Positions 8,310-18,646 are shown, numbered from the stretch's first letter. The stretch is DNA of 64,000 bases from Pseudomonas extremaustralis (GCF_900102035.1 NZ_LT629689.1:4448001-4512000); one strand, 5' to 3'. A program made the numbers and translations. Notes: a model not told the origin generated them from the letters alone.

Positions 8310-10775
8310 TTGATTCGTCTGCTGAAGTTTTTCGGGTACTCCATTGTCGCGATCGTCTGCGGGCTGCTGCTCGTACTCAGCGGGGCCTACCTCTACCTTA
8401 GTCCGGGTTTGCCCTCCGTAGAGGCCCTCAGAAGTATCCAGTTGCAGATTCCTTTGCGGGTCTACAGCAGCGATGAAAAACTGATCGCGGAGTTCGGCGA
8501 AATGCGCCGCACACCGATCCGTTTTGCCGACATTCCCCCCAATTTCATCAGTGCCCTGCTGTCGGCCGAAGACGATAATTTCGCCAACCACTATGGCGTC
8601 GACCCCAGCAGCCTGGTGCGCGCGGCCACGCAATTGGTAAAAAGCGGACACATTCAATCCGGTGGCAGCACCATCACCATGCAGGTGGCGAAGAACTTCT
8701 TCCTCACCAGCGAGCGCAGCTTTTCGCGTAAAGCCACCGAGATCCTCCTGGCCCTGCAGATCGAACGCCAGCTGACCAAGGACGAGATCCTCGAGCTGTA
8801 CGTCAACAAGATCTACCTGGGCAACCGTGCCTACGGGATCGAGGCGGCCTCCCAGGTGTACTACGGCAAGTCGATTCGCGACGCCAGCCTGGCGCAGATG
8901 GCAATGATTGCCGGCCTGCCCAAGGCGCCATCGCGCTTCAACCCCCTGGCCAACCCGGCGCGCAGCAAAGAGCGTCGCGACTGGATCCTGGGGCGCATGT
9001 ACAAGCTGGGCAAGATCGACCAGGCGGCTTACGAAAGTGCCGTGGCCGAGCCGTTGAACGCCAGCTACCACGTACCGACCCCGGAAGTGAACGCACCGTA
9101 CATCGCTGAAATGGCCCGCGCCGAGATGGTCGGCCGTTACGGTAGCGACGCTTACACCGAAGGCTTTCGCGTGACCACCACCGTTCCGAGCGACTTGCAG
9201 GAAATCGCCAATGACGCGGTGCATTCCGGCCTGATCGCCTACGATCAGCGCCACGGTTATCGCGGCCCCGAGTCACGCCTGCCGGGCAAGACCCTCAGCG
9301 CCTGGACCACCGAGCTGAGCAAACAGCGCCCGATCAGCGGCCTGGAGCCGGCCATCGTCACCCAAGTGAAGAAAGATGGCGTGCAGGTGCTGACCCGCAC
9401 CGGCGAAGCCCATGTGTCCTGGGACAGCATGAAGTGGGCGCGCCCATTCCTGAACACCAACAGCATGGGCCCGATGCCCAAGCAACCGTCGGACGTCGCG
9501 CAAGTGGGCGACCTGATCCGCGTGCAACGCCTGAAGGACGACAGCCTCAAATTCAGCCAGGTGCCGCTGGCCCAGGGCGCCCTGGTGTCGCTGGACCCGC
9601 AGAACGGTGCGATCCGCGCCCTGGTCGGCGGCTTTGCCTTCGAGCAGAGCAACTACAACCGCGCGACCCAGGCCAAGCGTCAGCCGGGTTCGAGCTTCAA
9701 GCCGTTCATCTACAGCGCCGCCCTGGATAATGGCTACACCGCCGCCAGCCTGGTCAACGATGCACCGATCGTGTTCGTCGACGAATACCTGGACAAAGTC
9801 TGGCGCCCGAAGAACGACACCAACACCTTCCTCGGCCCGATCCGTATCCGCGAGGCGCTATACAAGTCGCGCAACCTGGTGTCGATCCGCTTGCTGCAAG
9901 CGATGGGCGTGGGCAAGACCATCGACTACATCACGCGCTTTGGCTTCAACAAGGCGGACCTGCCGCCGAACCTTTCCCTGGCCCTCGGCACCGCGACCCT
10001 CACGCCGATGGAAATCGCCACGGGCTGGAGCACCTTTGCCAACGGCGGCTACAAAGTCACGCCGTACCTGATCGAGAAGATCGAAAGCCGCAACGGCGAC
10101 ACCCTGTTCACCGCCAACCCGCCTCGCGTGCCGGGTGATGTGGTCAACGGCATGGTGGCCACTGACGGCCTGGCGGCGCCGAGCAATGGCGGCATCACCA
10201 TCGAGCCGACCCCGGGCGCAGTTCCAGCCACCAACAGCGCCACGCCGACCGAACCACAAGCGCCCGCAGTCGCCGAGCGCGTGGTGGATGCCCGCACCAC
10301 CTACATCCTCAACAGCATCCTCGAGGACGTAATCAAGAAGGGCACCGGCCGACGCGCCATGGCCCTGGGCCGTGCGGATATCGCGGGCAAGACCGGTACC
10401 ACCAACGAATCCAAGGATGCCTGGTTCTCCGGCTATAACGCCGACTACGTGACCACGGTGTGGACCGGCTACGACCAGCCGGAAAGCCTCGGTCGCCGCG
10501 AGTTCGGCGGTACCGTCGCGCTGCCGATCTGGATGAGCTACATGGGCGCGGCACTGAAAGACAAACCGCTGCACACCCAGCCGGAACCGGAAGGCATTCT
10601 CAGCCTGCGGATCGATCCGGTCAGCGGCCGCGCGGCCTCGCCGAGCACGCCGAACGCCTACTTCGAACTGTTCAAGAGCGAAGACACGCCGCCGTCGATC
10701 AACGAGCTGGGCAATGGCGTGGCACCGGGTAGCCCGCTGCCGGCGGACGAGGCGGCGCCGATCGACCTCTTCTAG
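8310..10775 (+). CDS. ponA: Penicillin-binding protein 1A, bifunctional class A PBP
   Basis: Polymerises and cross-links peptidoglycan at the inner membrane. The 821-residue protein has an N-terminal membrane anchor (about residues 8-30), a glycosyltransferase domain (about 55-235; catalytic Glu87 in AEDDNF; GGSTITMQ), an OB-like insertion, and a transpeptidase domain with SxxK serine S461 (SSFK), SRN and KTGTT motifs. It starts with TTG at 8310, which gives the expected short MIRLLKFF cytoplasmic tail. The gene is divergent from pilM, the standard arrangement (217 bases apart). The gene name mrcA is used for the same enzyme. Length is normal for pseudomonads. Confidence 0.96.
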   Translation: MIRLLKFFGYSIVAIVCGLLLVLSGAYLYLSPGLPSVEALRSIQLQIPLRVYSSDEKLIAEFGEMRRTPIRFADIPPNFISALLSAEDDNFANHYGVDPSSLVRAATQLVKSGHIQSGGSTITMQVAKNFFLTSERSFSRKATEILLALQIERQLTKDEILELYVNKIYLGNRAYGIEAASQVYYGKSIRDASLAQMAMIAGLPKAPSRFNPLANPARSKERRDWILGRMYKLGKIDQAAYESAVAEPLNASYHVPTPEVNAPYIAEMARAEMVGRYGSDAYTEGFRVTTTVPSDLQEIANDAVHSGLIAYDQRHGYRGPESRLPGKTLSAWTTELSKQRPISGLEPAIVTQVKKDGVQVLTRTGEAHVSWDSMKWARPFLNTNSMGPMPKQPSDVAQVGDLIRVQRLKDDSLKFSQVPLAQGALVSLDPQNGAIRALVGGFAFEQSNYNRATQAKRQPGSSFKPFIYSAALDNGYTAASLVNDAPIVFVDEYLDKVWRPKNDTNTFLGPIRIREALYKSRNLVSIRLLQAMGVGKTIDYITRFGFNKADLPPNLSLALGTATLTPMEIATGWSTFANGGYKVTPYLIEKIESRNGDTLFTANPPRVPGDVVNGMVATDGLAAPSNGGITIEPTPGAVPATNSATPTEPQAPAVAERVVDARTTYILNSILEDVIKKGTGRRAMALGRADIAGKTGTTNESKDAWFSGYNADYVTTVWTGYDQPESLGRREFGGTVALPIWMSYMGAALKDKPLHTQPEPEGILSLRIDPVSGRAASPSTPNAYFELFKSEDTPPSINELGNGVAPGSPLPADEAAPIDLF

Positions 10776-10792
10776 ACCAATGCGGTCAATCC

Positions 10793-10820
10793 TGTGGGAG
10801 GGGGTTTGCTCCCTCCCACA
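10793..10820. repeat. Single REP hairpin (family B)
   Basis: TGTGGGAGGG and CCCTCCCACA form a perfect 10-base stem with an 8-base loop, just after the ponA stop. The arms match the ends of the larger paired copies at 18558, 20725 and 23186, so this looks like a collapsed or solitary member of that family. Confidence 0.75.
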
Positions 10821-10859
10821 TGTGGATCTGCACACGGCTTGAGTCAATCGCCACACAGC

Positions 10860-10893
10860 AAAAAGCCCCGACTCGCAAGAGCCGGGGCTTTTT
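10860..10893. terminator. Bidirectional intrinsic terminator between ponA and maeB
   Basis: AAAAAGCCCCG pairs with CGGGGCTTTTT, and an inner CTC/GAG pair closes the loop. There is a T-run on the 3' side of each strand. It lies between convergent ponA and the malic enzyme gene, so it can serve both. Confidence 0.88.
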
Positions 10894-10912
10894 GTTGGTG
10901 CGCTACAACGGC

Positions 10913-12181
10913 TTAGCCGTTGAACACATCATCCACGCTTTGCAGCGGGTAGTTTTTCGGGTACGGCAGGGTGGCCACACCGGTCTCGATCGCGGCTTTG
11001 GCCACGGCGTCGGAGATCACGGTGATCAGGCGCTTGTCCATTGGCTTCGGAATGATGTACTCACGACCGAATTCCAGCTTGGCGCCACCGTAGGCATCGC
11101 ACACATCCTGAGGCACCGGCAGCTTGGCCAGTTCACGCAGGGCGTTGGCGGCTGCCACTTTCATTTCTTCGTTGATGCGTTTGGCGCGAACGTCCAGGGC
11201 ACCACGGAAGATGAACGGGAAGCCCAGTACGTTGTTGACCTGGTTCGGGTAGTCCGAACGGCCGGTGGCCATGATCACGTCGTCGCGGGTGGCGTGTGCC
11301 AGTTCCGGCGCGATCTCTGGGTCCGGGTTGGAGCAGGCGAACACGATCGGGTTGGGCGCCATGGCTTTCAGGCCTTCGGCGCTCAGCAGGTTCGGGCCGG
11401 ACAGACCGACGAACACGTCGGCACCGTCCAGGGCTTCCGCCAGGGTGCGCTTGGAGGACGGATGGGCAAACATCGCCTTGTACTGGTTCAGGTCGGTACG
11501 CTCGGACTGGATCACGCCCTTGCTGTCGACCATGTAGATGTTCTCCAGCTTGGCGCCCATGCTGATGATCAGCTTCATGCAGGAGATTGCCGCGGCACCG
11601 GCGCCCAGGCAGACGATCTTGGCGTCAGGCAGGGTTTTACCAGCGATTTCCAGGGCGTTGATCATGCCGGCCGCGGTAACGATCGCGGTGCCGTGCTGGT
11701 CATCGTGGAATACCGGAATGTCGCACTGTTCGATCAGGGCCTTTTCGATCTCGAAGCACTCGGGTGCCTTGATGTCTTCCAGGTTGATGCCACCGAAGGT
11801 GATGGAAATGCGCTTTACGGTGTCGATGAAAGCCTGAGGGCTTTCGGAATCGACTTCGATGTCGAAAACGTCAATACCGGCAAAGCGCTTGAACAGCACG
11901 CCTTTACCTTCCATGACTGGCTTGGATGCCAATGGGCCGAGGTTGCCCAGGCCGAGAATCGCGGTGCCATCGGAAATCACTGCAACCAGGTTGCCTTTGC
12001 CGGTGTACTTGTACGCCAGCTCAGGGTCACGGGCGATTTCACGTACGGGCTCGGCAACGCCAGGGCTGTAGGCCAGCGACAGGTCGCGGGCGGTGGCGGT
12101 GGCTTTGGTGAGCTCTACACTCAGCTTTCCTGGACGAGGATGGGCATGATATTCGAGAGCGGCAGTTTTCAAATCAGACAT
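10913..12181 (-). CDS. maeB: Malic enzyme (oxaloacetate-decarboxylating), short form
   Basis: Oxidatively decarboxylates malate to pyruvate, feeding pyruvate and NAD(P)H. The 422-residue protein has the malic enzyme N-terminal domain ([28 protein letters not shown] with the catalytic Tyr-Lys region) and a Rossmann NAD(P)-binding domain (GAGAAAISC near residue 190). It lacks the C-terminal phosphotransacetylase-like domain of the long MaeB form, so it is the small class. Cofactor preference cannot be read safely from sequence. It stands alone, convergent with ponA, behind its own promoter candidate. Confidence 0.93.
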   Translation of the reverse strand: MSDLKTAALEYHAHPRPGKLSVELTKATATARDLSLAYSPGVAEPVREIARDPELAYKYTGKGNLVAVISDGTAILGLGNLGPLASKPVMEGKGVLFKRFAGIDVFDIEVDSESPQAFIDTVKRISITFGGINLEDIKAPECFEIEKALIEQCDIPVFHDDQHGTAIVTAAGMINALEIAGKTLPDAKIVCLGAGAAAISCMKLIISMGAKLENIYMVDSKGVIQSERTDLNQYKAMFAHPSSKRTLAEALDGADVFVGLSGPNLLSAEGLKAMAPNPIVFACSNPDPEIAPELAHATRDDVIMATGRSDYPNQVNNVLGFPFIFRGALDVRAKRINEEMKVAAANALRELAKLPVPQDVCDAYGGAKLEFGREYIIPKPMDKRLITVISDAVAKAAIETGVATLPYPKNYPLQSVDDVFNG

Positions 12182-12243
12182 ATCGGCATTCCGCTTTTAC
12201 TGTTGGTCGACGGACCGCCGAGGATACTCGTGTCGTAAAGCCC

Positions 12244-12272
12244 CTACAAGACTGGACAGTCACCGGTGTCAA
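12244..12272 (-). promoter_or_regulatory. Candidate promoter for the malic enzyme gene
   Basis: On the minus strand a perfect -35 TTGACA (12267-12272) is followed after 17 bases by TTGTAG (12244-12249), which is a poor -10. The position, about 65 bases before the start codon, is suitable. Weak -10 boxes of this kind often depend on an activator. Confidence 0.4.
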
Positions 12273-12361
12273 GCGCCCAGCACTACGACTTTCGGCCAAG
12301 AGTCAGCGGATACGGGGCTAAAGTGCTCACAATCACACCACAAATTGTCTACACGTTTTTC

Positions 12362-13168
12362 TCAAGGAATGGATTTCAGCATGCCTGGATCGGTCAGCGG
12401 CAGCAGCCAGCGAGCCTGAGGTTTTTTCAAGCCACCGTGCCGCGAGCGGTCCTGCACCCAGCCACGCGCCTCGATTACACGCCCTTGCAGACCTTTGAGC
12501 ATGGCCGCGTCGAATTGGCTGGCCTGATCGGATGCAATGCGTAATACCAGTGCCCCCTGCAATTCGATCCAGATACCGCCGCGATTGCGTTCGATCTTGC
12601 TGACCCGACCACTGACCACGGCGAACCCGGAGCGCTTGAGCTGCGCCACGGTTTGCACCGGCGATTGGCGCCATATGCCCAGACGCGCCTGGCGAGCGGC
12701 ATTTTCAGCAGCCTGCTGACACGGGACAAGATCGACGTTCGGCGCCACGCCCACCTGAAACCCCAGGCCTTCGGCCAGCAACTGCGCTTCCAGATTCTCG
12801 CCATTGGCGCCATAGAGATGGGCCAGGGTGCGACCGTAGCGATCTTGAGACTCACGCCCCGGCACCAGACCCACGCGCCCATCGCTGGCCGCCACCAGTG
12901 CCTCCAGACGCCGGCGGGCGGCAATGGCGAAGGGCTCGTCGGCGCGACCTTTCCTGGCGGTTTCCGGCGCATTGATGCCGATCATCCGCACGCTGCGGCC
13001 ATCCTTGAGGCGCACCGTGTCGCCATCCACCACACGCTGCACCTCCACGCGGGCCAGCGTCGCCGGCGCAGGGCAAAACACCTCGGCCCGGGCAGTCGAC
13101 AGCCAAATCGCGGGCACAAAAAAGGCGCCCACAAGGGACGCCTTTTTCAACAGCTGGCAAAAGCCCAT
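12362..13168 (-). CDS. Exported thermonuclease-family protein (SNase-like)
   Basis: A 268-residue secreted or periplasmic protein with a signal peptide (about residues 8-28, cleavage probably after STARA) and a staphylococcal-nuclease-like domain (about 35-165). It has DGDTVRL, the RMIGINAPET block with the catalytic-type Arg and Asp/Glu neighbourhood, and DRYGRTLAHLY. Residues 175-268 form a C-terminal extension of unknown fold. The gene starts 14 bases after rpmE ends. The first 17 codons contain what looks like the rpmE intrinsic terminator, so expression may depend on readthrough. An alternative is a start farther downstream, but that would remove the signal peptide. Confidence 0.85.
   Translation of the reverse strand: MGFCQLLKKASLVGAFFVPAIWLSTARAEVFCPAPATLARVEVQRVVDGDTVRLKDGRSVRMIGINAPETARKGRADEPFAIAARRRLEALVAASDGRVGLVPGRESQDRYGRTLAHLYGANGENLEAQLLAEGLGFQVGVAPNVDLVPCQQAAENAARQARLGIWRQSPVQTVAQLKRSGFAVVSGRVSKIERNRGGIWIELQGALVLRIASDQASQFDAAMLKGLQGRVIEARGWVQDRSRHGGLKKPQARWLLPLTDPGMLKSIP
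13118..13147 (-). terminator. Intrinsic terminator of rpmE, inside the next coding region
   Basis: On the minus strand AAAAAGGCG pairs with CGCCTTTTT, with an inner CCC/GGG pair and a single-base bulge, followed by a run of six T. This is a textbook Rho-independent terminator 36 bases after the rpmE stop, yet it overlaps codons 8-17 of the nuclease gene. A second small hairpin (AAGGCT/AGCCTT, about 13169-13184) covers the rpmE stop and the nuclease ribosome-binding region. Confidence 0.85.
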
Positions 13169-13182
13169 AAGGCTTTTGAGCC

Positions 13183-13416
13183 TTACTCTGCTGGAGTAGC
13201 AGCAGGCTTCTTGCCGAAAGCACCAAAGCGATCTGCGAAGCGCTGTACACGGCCGCCGGTGTCCAGAGTTTTCTGCTTACCGGTGTAGAACGGGTGGCAC
13301 TCGTTGCATACGTCAGTACCCAGTGGCTTGCACAGGTTCGAGCGAGTTTCGAACTTGTTGCCGCAGCTGCAGGTTACTTCGATGGTTTCGTACGCTGGAT
13401 GGATATCGGCTTTCAT
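13183..13416 (-). CDS. rpmE: 50S ribosomal protein L31, zinc-binding type
   Basis: A 77-residue ribosomal protein that bridges the large and small subunits. It begins [20 protein letters not shown] and keeps the cysteine ligands of the zinc-binding (C+) form: Cys16 and Cys18, then Cys37 and Cys40 in the [11 protein letters not shown] block. In many bacteria this form is swapped for a zinc-free paralogue under zinc limitation. The C-terminal tail [10 protein letters not shown] is typical of pseudomonads. It is transcribed from its own promoter candidate, divergent from priA. Confidence 0.96.
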   Translation of the reverse strand: MKADIHPAYETIEVTCSCGNKFETRSNLCKPLGTDVCNECHPFYTGKQKTLDTGGRVQRFADRFGAFGKKPAATPAE

Positions 13417-13486
13417 GGTGACTTCCTCGGGCTAGCGTGCCGCCACTCGACACTATTGTCGAATACCGCACGTAATTAGGCCGCGG

Positions 13487-13514
13487 ATTCTACCAGACCT
13501 TTTTAAACGCGCAA
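13487..13514 (-). promoter_or_regulatory. Candidate promoter for rpmE
   Basis: Minus strand TTGCGC (13509-13514), a 16-base spacer, then TAGAAT (13487-13492). The roughly 65-base leader holds a small inverted repeat CGACA-CTAT-TGTCG (13448-13461). Confidence 0.6.
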
Positions 13515-13644
13515 GCGGCGGCACCCATCGCTTGCCCCCATAAGAGCACCTTTCATCAGAAATCCCCGGCATACCCAAGGCTCCGCCTGTCTGCTAGGCT
13601 CCCGCCCCTGCGCCACCGCCTGCCTTTATAGATGAGACCCCCGC

Positions 13645-15864
13645 GTGCCCGACGCCATCTTGCGCCTCGCCCTGCCCTCGCCCCTGCGCCGCCTGTTCGA
13701 TTACCGGGCTCCGGCTGGCGTGCTGCGCGCGCAGTTGCAGCCGGGCATGCGCGTGCGTGTGCCCTTCGGCCGGCGGGAAATGATCGGCATCCTGGTGGAA
13801 ATCGCCGACCACAGCGAAGTGCCGGCGGAAAAACTCAAACCGGCAGTGGCCATCCTCGATACCACGCCACCGCTGCCGCCGACACTGTTCAAGCTGTGCC
13901 TGTGGACCGCCCAGTATTACCAGCACAGCCTGGGCGACACCCTGAGCTGGGCGCTGCCGGTGTTGCTGCGCCAGGGCGAACTGGCCGAAGCGCGCCAGGA
14001 GCGTTTCTGGTCGACGGTGCCCGGCGCGCGCCTCGATGACCCGCGCATCGCTCGTGCGCCACGCCAGCGCGAGGCCCTGGCGACCCTGGCCCAGCACCCC
14101 CATGGCGTGGCCCATCAGCTATTGAGCAAGTTGATGCTGAGCAAAGACAGCCTTGACCTGCTGCTCGACAAAGGCCTGGTGCAAGTCGAGATCCGCAAGC
14201 ACGCGCCGGACCCGCGCCATGAACACTGGCTGGCCCAACCGGAATTGCCGCTGAACCCCGAACAACGCGCCGCTTACGAAGCGATCCGCGCCGGCTTCGA
14301 CAGTTTCCATGCGTTCCTGCTGGCCGGCGTCACCGGCAGTGGCAAGACCGAAGTCTATTTGCAACTGATCCGCGAAACCCTACAGGCCGGCAAACAGGCG
14401 CTGGTGCTGATCCCCGAGATCAACCTGGGGCCGCAGACCCTGGCGCGTTTCGAACAGCGCTTCAACGCACGCATCGCCCTGGTGCACTCGGCGGTCAACG
14501 ACCGTGAACGCCTGGAGTCGTGGCTGGCGGCGCGGGACGGCGAGGCCGACATCATCATCGGTACCCGTTCGGCGCTGTTCACGCCGATGAAGAACCCCGG
14601 CCTGATCATCGTCGACGAGGAGCACGACGGCTCCTATAAACAGCAGGAGGGCCTGCGCTACCACGCCCGCGACCTGGCCTTGGTGCGCGCACGCCAGGAA
14701 GACATTCCGATCGTGCTGGGCTCGGCCACGCCGTCCCTGGAAAGCCTGCACAACGCCTACACCGGCCGTTATGGATTGCTCCGCCTGAACGAGCGCGCGG
14801 GCGGCGCCAAACAGCCACGTTTCCTGCGCCTGGATGTCAAAAGCCGCCCGCTGGACAGCGGCATTTCCGGGCCGATGCAGCAAGCCATCGGCCAGACCCT
14901 CGCCGCCGGCCAACAGGTATTGGTGTTTCTCAATCGCCGCGGCTTTGCACCGACCTTGCTGTGCCATGACTGCGGCTGGATGTCCGAGTGCGAGCGCTGC
15001 GATGCGCGCATGACCGTGCACCAGCGCCATGGCGAACTGCGCTGCCACCATTGCGGCCATGTGGAACGCATACCGCGCCACTGCCCGCAATGCGGCAAGG
15101 TCGACCTGCGCCCGGTCGGCGCAGGCACCGAGCGCGCCGAAGAGCGCCTGGGCATTCTGTTCCCGGACTACCCGGTGCTGCGGGTCGACCGCGACAGCAC
15201 CTCGCGCAAAGACGCGATGAACCAGTTGTTCGCCACCATCCAGAAGGGCCAGCCGTGCATCCTGGTGGGCACGCAGATGCTTGCCAAAGGCCACCACTTT
15301 CCACGGGTCACCCTGGTGTCGATCCTGGATGCCGACGGCGGCCTGTTCTCCGGCGACTTCCGCGCCAGCGAGCGCATGGCGCAGTTGATCGTGCAGGTCG
15401 CCGGGCGCGCCGGACGTGCCGAGGAGCCGGGCAAGGTGATCATCCAGACGCACCTGGCCGACCACCCGCTGCTGATTCAACTGACAGAACAAGGCTACTT
15501 TGCCTTCGCCGAGCAGGCCTTGAGCGAGCGCCGCGCCGCCGGCCTGCCGCCCTTTGCGCACCTGGCACTGCTGCGCGCCGAGGCTCACAAGCCGGGGCAG
15601 GCCGAAGGGTTTCTCGATGAAGCATGCAGCGCCGCTGAACGTTTGCTCGGTGAGCTGGGTCTGAGCGGCATCGAATTGCTCGGCCCGGTGCCGGCCCCCA
15701 TGGAACGCCGCGCCGGGCGTTATCGCGCGCAGTTACTCTTGCAGGCCACCTCCCGCGCGCCACTGCATCGGCTGTTAAGTAGCTGGTTGCTTGCCCTGGA
15801 GCAAATGCCCAGCGGTCGCCAGGTGCGATGGTCATTGGATGTGGACCCGGTCGACCTGTACTAG
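13645..15864 (+). CDS. priA: Primosomal protein N', replication-restart helicase PriA
   Basis: Superfamily 2 helicase that recognises stalled forks and reloads the replisome. The 739-residue protein has an N-terminal DNA-binding domain (about 1-200), helicase motifs with Walker [12 protein letters not shown] (about residue 230) and [10 protein letters not shown] as motif II, and a zinc-binding insertion carrying eight cysteines (CHDCGW...CERC...CHHC...CPQC, about residues 436-485) needed for primosome assembly. Motifs V and VI ([20 protein letters not shown]) are intact. It starts with GTG. Full length and normal. Confidence 0.97.
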   Translation: MPDAILRLALPSPLRRLFDYRAPAGVLRAQLQPGMRVRVPFGRREMIGILVEIADHSEVPAEKLKPAVAILDTTPPLPPTLFKLCLWTAQYYQHSLGDTLSWALPVLLRQGELAEARQERFWSTVPGARLDDPRIARAPRQREALATLAQHPHGVAHQLLSKLMLSKDSLDLLLDKGLVQVEIRKHAPDPRHEHWLAQPELPLNPEQRAAYEAIRAGFDSFHAFLLAGVTGSGKTEVYLQLIRETLQAGKQALVLIPEINLGPQTLARFEQRFNARIALVHSAVNDRERLESWLAARDGEADIIIGTRSALFTPMKNPGLIIVDEEHDGSYKQQEGLRYHARDLALVRARQEDIPIVLGSATPSLESLHNAYTGRYGLLRLNERAGGAKQPRFLRLDVKSRPLDSGISGPMQQAIGQTLAAGQQVLVFLNRRGFAPTLLCHDCGWMSECERCDARMTVHQRHGELRCHHCGHVERIPRHCPQCGKVDLRPVGAGTERAEERLGILFPDYPVLRVDRDSTSRKDAMNQLFATIQKGQPCILVGTQMLAKGHHFPRVTLVSILDADGGLFSGDFRASERMAQLIVQVAGRAGRAEEPGKVIIQTHLADHPLLIQLTEQGYFAFAEQALSERRAAGLPPFAHLALLRAEAHKPGQAEGFLDEACSAAERLLGELGLSGIELLGPVPAPMERRAGRYRAQLLLQATSRAPLHRLLSSWLLALEQMPSGRQVRWSLDVDPVDLY

Positions 15865-15867
15865 CCC

Positions 15868-15967
15868 TGCTGGAGCGAGCTTGCTCGCGAAAACCCCGGG
15901 AGCGCCGCGTAAACCCAAATATCCGCGTTATCGTTGACGATTTTCGCGAGCAAGCTCGCTCCTACAG
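15868..15967. repeat. Paired REP element (family A)
   Basis: Two inverted copies of a REP with core GAGCGAGCTTGCTCGCGAAAA face each other about 60 bases apart between priA and argS. Each core is itself palindromic (GCGAGC/GCTCGC). The intervening CCGCGTTATCGTTGACG stretch recurs in the copies at 41901, 47816 and 58108. This is the layout of a REPIN, mobilised in trans by a RAYT transposase that is not in the window. Confidence 0.88.
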
Positions 15968-16094
15968 TGGGCAGGATGCCCTGAAAGAGCCCCGCAGGTC
16001 TGGAACGGTTGGCAAGCCCGCCCTCGCCACGGATAATGCCGAGTTTTTCCACCTGCGCATCGTGCGCCGCCGCTTGCGGTCGAAAGAGAACACC

Positions 16095-17831
16095 ATGAAA
16101 GACACCATTCGCCAGCTGATCCAACAAGCCCTCACCCAACTCGTCAACGAAGGTGTGTTGCCTGAAGGCCTGACGCCGGCGATCCAGGTGGAAAACACCC
16201 GCGACAAGACCCACGGTGACTTCGCCAGCAACATCGCGATGATGCTGGCCAAGCCGGCCGGCATGAAGCCGCGCGACCTGGCGGAGAAAATCATCGCCGC
16301 GCTGCCGGCCGACCCGCAGGTGAGCAAGGCCGAAATCGCCGGCCCTGGCTTTATCAACGTCTTCCAGAACACCCAGGCCCTGGCTTCGCGCCTGGACGCC
16401 GCCCTGGCGGACGCCAGAATCGGCGTGCGCAAGGCCGGCGCCAGCCAGCGCGTGGTCATCGACCTGTCGGCGCCGAACCTGGCCAAAGAGATGCACGTCG
16501 GCCACCTGCGCTCGACCATCATCGGCGACGGCGTGGCGCGGGTGCTGGAATTCCTCGGCGACACCGTGATCCGTCAGAACCACGTGGGCGACTGGGGCAC
16601 CCAGTTCGGCATGTTGATGGCCTACCTGCAGGAAAACCCGATCACCAGCAACGAGCTGTCTGACCTGGAGAACTTCTACCGCGCCGCGAAGAAACGCTTC
16701 GACGAGTCCGCAGAATTCGCCGACCGTGCCCGTGGCCTGGTGGTCAAGTTGCAAGCCGGCGACAAGGAATGCCTGGAACTGTGGAGCCGCTTCCGCGATA
16801 TCTCGCTGGCCCACTGCCAGAAAATCTACGAACTGCTCAACGTCAAACTGACCATGGCCGACGTGATGGGCGAAAGCGCCTACAACGATGACCTGATCAA
16901 TGTGGTCAACGACCTCAAGGCCAAGGGCCTGCTGGTCGAGAGCAACGGCGCGCAGTGCGTGTTCCTCGAAGAATTCAAGACCGCCGACGGCGAGCCGCTG
17001 CCGGTGATCATCGTCAAGGCCGACGGCGGCTACCTCTATGCCACCACCGACCTGGCCGCCGTGCGCTACCGCAGCGGTGTGCTCAAGGCCGATCGCGCGC
17101 TGTATTTCGTCGACCAGCGCCAGGCCCTGCACTTCCAGCAGGTGTTCGAAGTGGCGCGCCGCGCCGGTTTCGTCACCCACCCGATGCACATGGAGCACAT
17201 GGGTTTCGGCACCATGAACGGCGCCGATGGCCGCCCGTTCAAGACCCGCGACGGCGGCACCGTGAAGCTGATCGACCTGCTCAACGAAGCCCAGGAACGT
17301 GCCTACACCCTGGTGAAAGAAAAGAACCCGGAACTGGCCGACGCCGACCTGCGCAACATCGCCCGCGTGGTGGGCATCGGTGCGGTGAAATACGCCGACC
17401 TGTCCAAGCACCGCACCAGCGACTACAGCTTCAACTTTGATCTGATGCTCAACTTCGAGGGCAACACCGCGCCGTACCTGCTGTACGCCTACACCCGCGT
17501 CGCCGGGGTGTTCCGCAAGCTGGGCAAGGACTTCAGCGAAGTCCAGGGGCAGATCAACCTGGAGGCACCGCACGAACAGGAATTGGCTGCCAAGCTGGCG
17601 CAATTCGGCGAAGTGCTGAACAGCGTCGGCGAAAAAGGCACCCCGCATATCCTGTGTACCTACCTGTACGAAGTCGCCGGGTTGTTCTCCAGCTTCTACG
17701 AGAACTGCCCGATCCTCACCGCCGACGACGAAGCCCAGAAGCAGAGTCGCCTGCGCCTCGCCGCACTGGCTGGACGGACCCTCAAGCAAGGCCTGGAACT
17801 GTTGGGCCTGGAAACCCTGGAGCGTATGTAA
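16095..17831 (+). CDS. argS: Arginyl-tRNA synthetase
   Basis: Class I synthetase charging tRNA-Arg. The 578-residue protein begins [17 protein letters not shown]. The in-frame extension back to 15828 crosses the REP element and is rejected. Features are the N-terminal Add1 tRNA-binding domain (about 1-110), the HIGH-type motif HVGHLRS near residue 135, the KMSK-equivalent region around [13 protein letters not shown], and the C-terminal DALR anticodon-binding domain (about 455-578, ending [10 protein letters not shown]). Followed after 1 base by a SPOR gene, the standard pseudomonad order. Confidence 0.97.
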   Translation: MKDTIRQLIQQALTQLVNEGVLPEGLTPAIQVENTRDKTHGDFASNIAMMLAKPAGMKPRDLAEKIIAALPADPQVSKAEIAGPGFINVFQNTQALASRLDAALADARIGVRKAGASQRVVIDLSAPNLAKEMHVGHLRSTIIGDGVARVLEFLGDTVIRQNHVGDWGTQFGMLMAYLQENPITSNELSDLENFYRAAKKRFDESAEFADRARGLVVKLQAGDKECLELWSRFRDISLAHCQKIYELLNVKLTMADVMGESAYNDDLINVVNDLKAKGLLVESNGAQCVFLEEFKTADGEPLPVIIVKADGGYLYATTDLAAVRYRSGVLKADRALYFVDQRQALHFQQVFEVARRAGFVTHPMHMEHMGFGTMNGADGRPFKTRDGGTVKLIDLLNEAQERAYTLVKEKNPELADADLRNIARVVGIGAVKYADLSKHRTSDYSFNFDLMLNFEGNTAPYLLYAYTRVAGVFRKLGKDFSEVQGQINLEAPHEQELAAKLAQFGEVLNSVGEKGTPHILCTYLYEVAGLFSSFYENCPILTADDEAQKQSRLRLAALAGRTLKQGLELLGLETLERM

Positions 17832-17832
17832 G

Positions 17833-18534
17833 TTGGCTGCCAAGAAAAAACCTGCACCCAAGCGCGGCGCGAGCCGCTACCAGGCCCCGGCAAAGAAGCC
17901 GATCCCGGGCTGGTTGTGGATGGCCATCGGCCTCACGGTCGGCGCGTTTATTGTCTTCCTGATGAAGCTGGATCCCGGCCAGGGCGATGATGTCAAACGG
18001 GTCAAACAGGAACAGCAGAAGGCCACCAAAATGGCCGAAGCCAACAAGACCACACCAAGCCCGACGGCGCCGGTGAAGCCGAAGTACGACTTCTACACGC
18101 TGTTGCCGGAATCGGAAGTGATCGTGCCACCCGACGCCGTGCCGGAGAAAACCCTGCCGACGCCGCAGGTACCGACCACCCCGGTAACCCCGGCGGAAGC
18201 CGCGAAAATCGACACTGCGCGCGCCCAGGCCGCGTTGGCCGGGATTACCCCGCCACCACCGCCGCCGGTTGCAACCACCAAGGCGGCGCCAGTGACCAAA
18301 TTCTTCCTGCAAGCGGGCTCGTTCCCGAAACAGGCGGATGCGGATCGCGTGCGCGCGCAGATCATTCTGCTGGGCCAGGCGGTCACGGTGGAATCCGGCA
18401 CGGTGAAGGATGCGACCTGGTATCGCGTGTTGGTGGGCCCGTTCAGCAACCGTGAACAGCTGACCGTGGCGCAGAAACAATTGGCCGGCGCAGGCTTTAG
18501 CAACCTGTTGTTACAACAGCGCCAGAGCCGCTGA
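17833..18534 (+). CDS. SPOR-domain cell division protein, FtsN-like
   Basis: A 233-residue bitopic protein: a basic cytoplasmic N-terminus (AAKKKPAPKRGASRY), a transmembrane helix (about residues 30-48), a Pro/Thr/Lys-rich periplasmic linker and a C-terminal SPOR domain (about 150-228, FFLQAGSFPKQADADRVR). This is the FtsN layout, in which the SPOR domain binds septal glycan and the short periplasmic segment activates septal synthesis. It starts with TTG at 17833, one base after the argS stop, so it is translationally linked to argS. The FtsN identity is inferred from architecture and position. Confidence 0.85.
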   Translation: MAAKKKPAPKRGASRYQAPAKKPIPGWLWMAIGLTVGAFIVFLMKLDPGQGDDVKRVKQEQQKATKMAEANKTTPSPTAPVKPKYDFYTLLPESEVIVPPDAVPEKTLPTPQVPTTPVTPAEAAKIDTARAQAALAGITPPPPPPVATTKAAPVTKFFLQAGSFPKQADADRVRAQIILLGQAVTVESGTVKDATWYRVLVGPFSNREQLTVAQKQLAGAGFSNLLLQQRQSR

Positions 18535-18557
18535 CTCGGGCTCAACGCCGATCAAAA

Positions 18558-18646
18558 TGTGGGAGGGGGCTCGCTCCCGATGGCGGTCTTTCAGACAGAT
18601 GCATGCTGACTGACACACCGCTATCGGGAGCGAGCCCCCTCCCACA
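18558..18646. repeat. Paired REP element (family B)
   Basis: TGTGGGAGGGGGCTCGCTCC and its inverted partner enclose a TGGCGG...CCGCTA inner pair, so the whole 89-base unit can fold into one long hairpin. It lies between the SPOR gene and the hslVU promoter. Nearly identical in plan to the copies at 20725 and 23186. Confidence 0.88.

Noticed and set aside
10793..10820. REP hairpin read as the ponA terminator
   Set aside because: No T-run follows it, and a proper terminator lies 40 bases farther on. The sequence belongs to the family B repeats.
13645..15620. Several open frames overlapping priA on both strands
   Set aside because: Arg/Ala/Pro-rich shadow translations. PriA is complete and well supported.
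15828..16094. N-terminal extension of ArgS
   Set aside because: It begins inside priA and translates the REP element; the family start is at 16095.
15861..17861. A 666-codon open frame antisense to argS
   Set aside because: It mirrors argS in a GC-rich genome, has no recognisable domain and low-complexity His/Gln/Val composition. argS on the other strand is certain.
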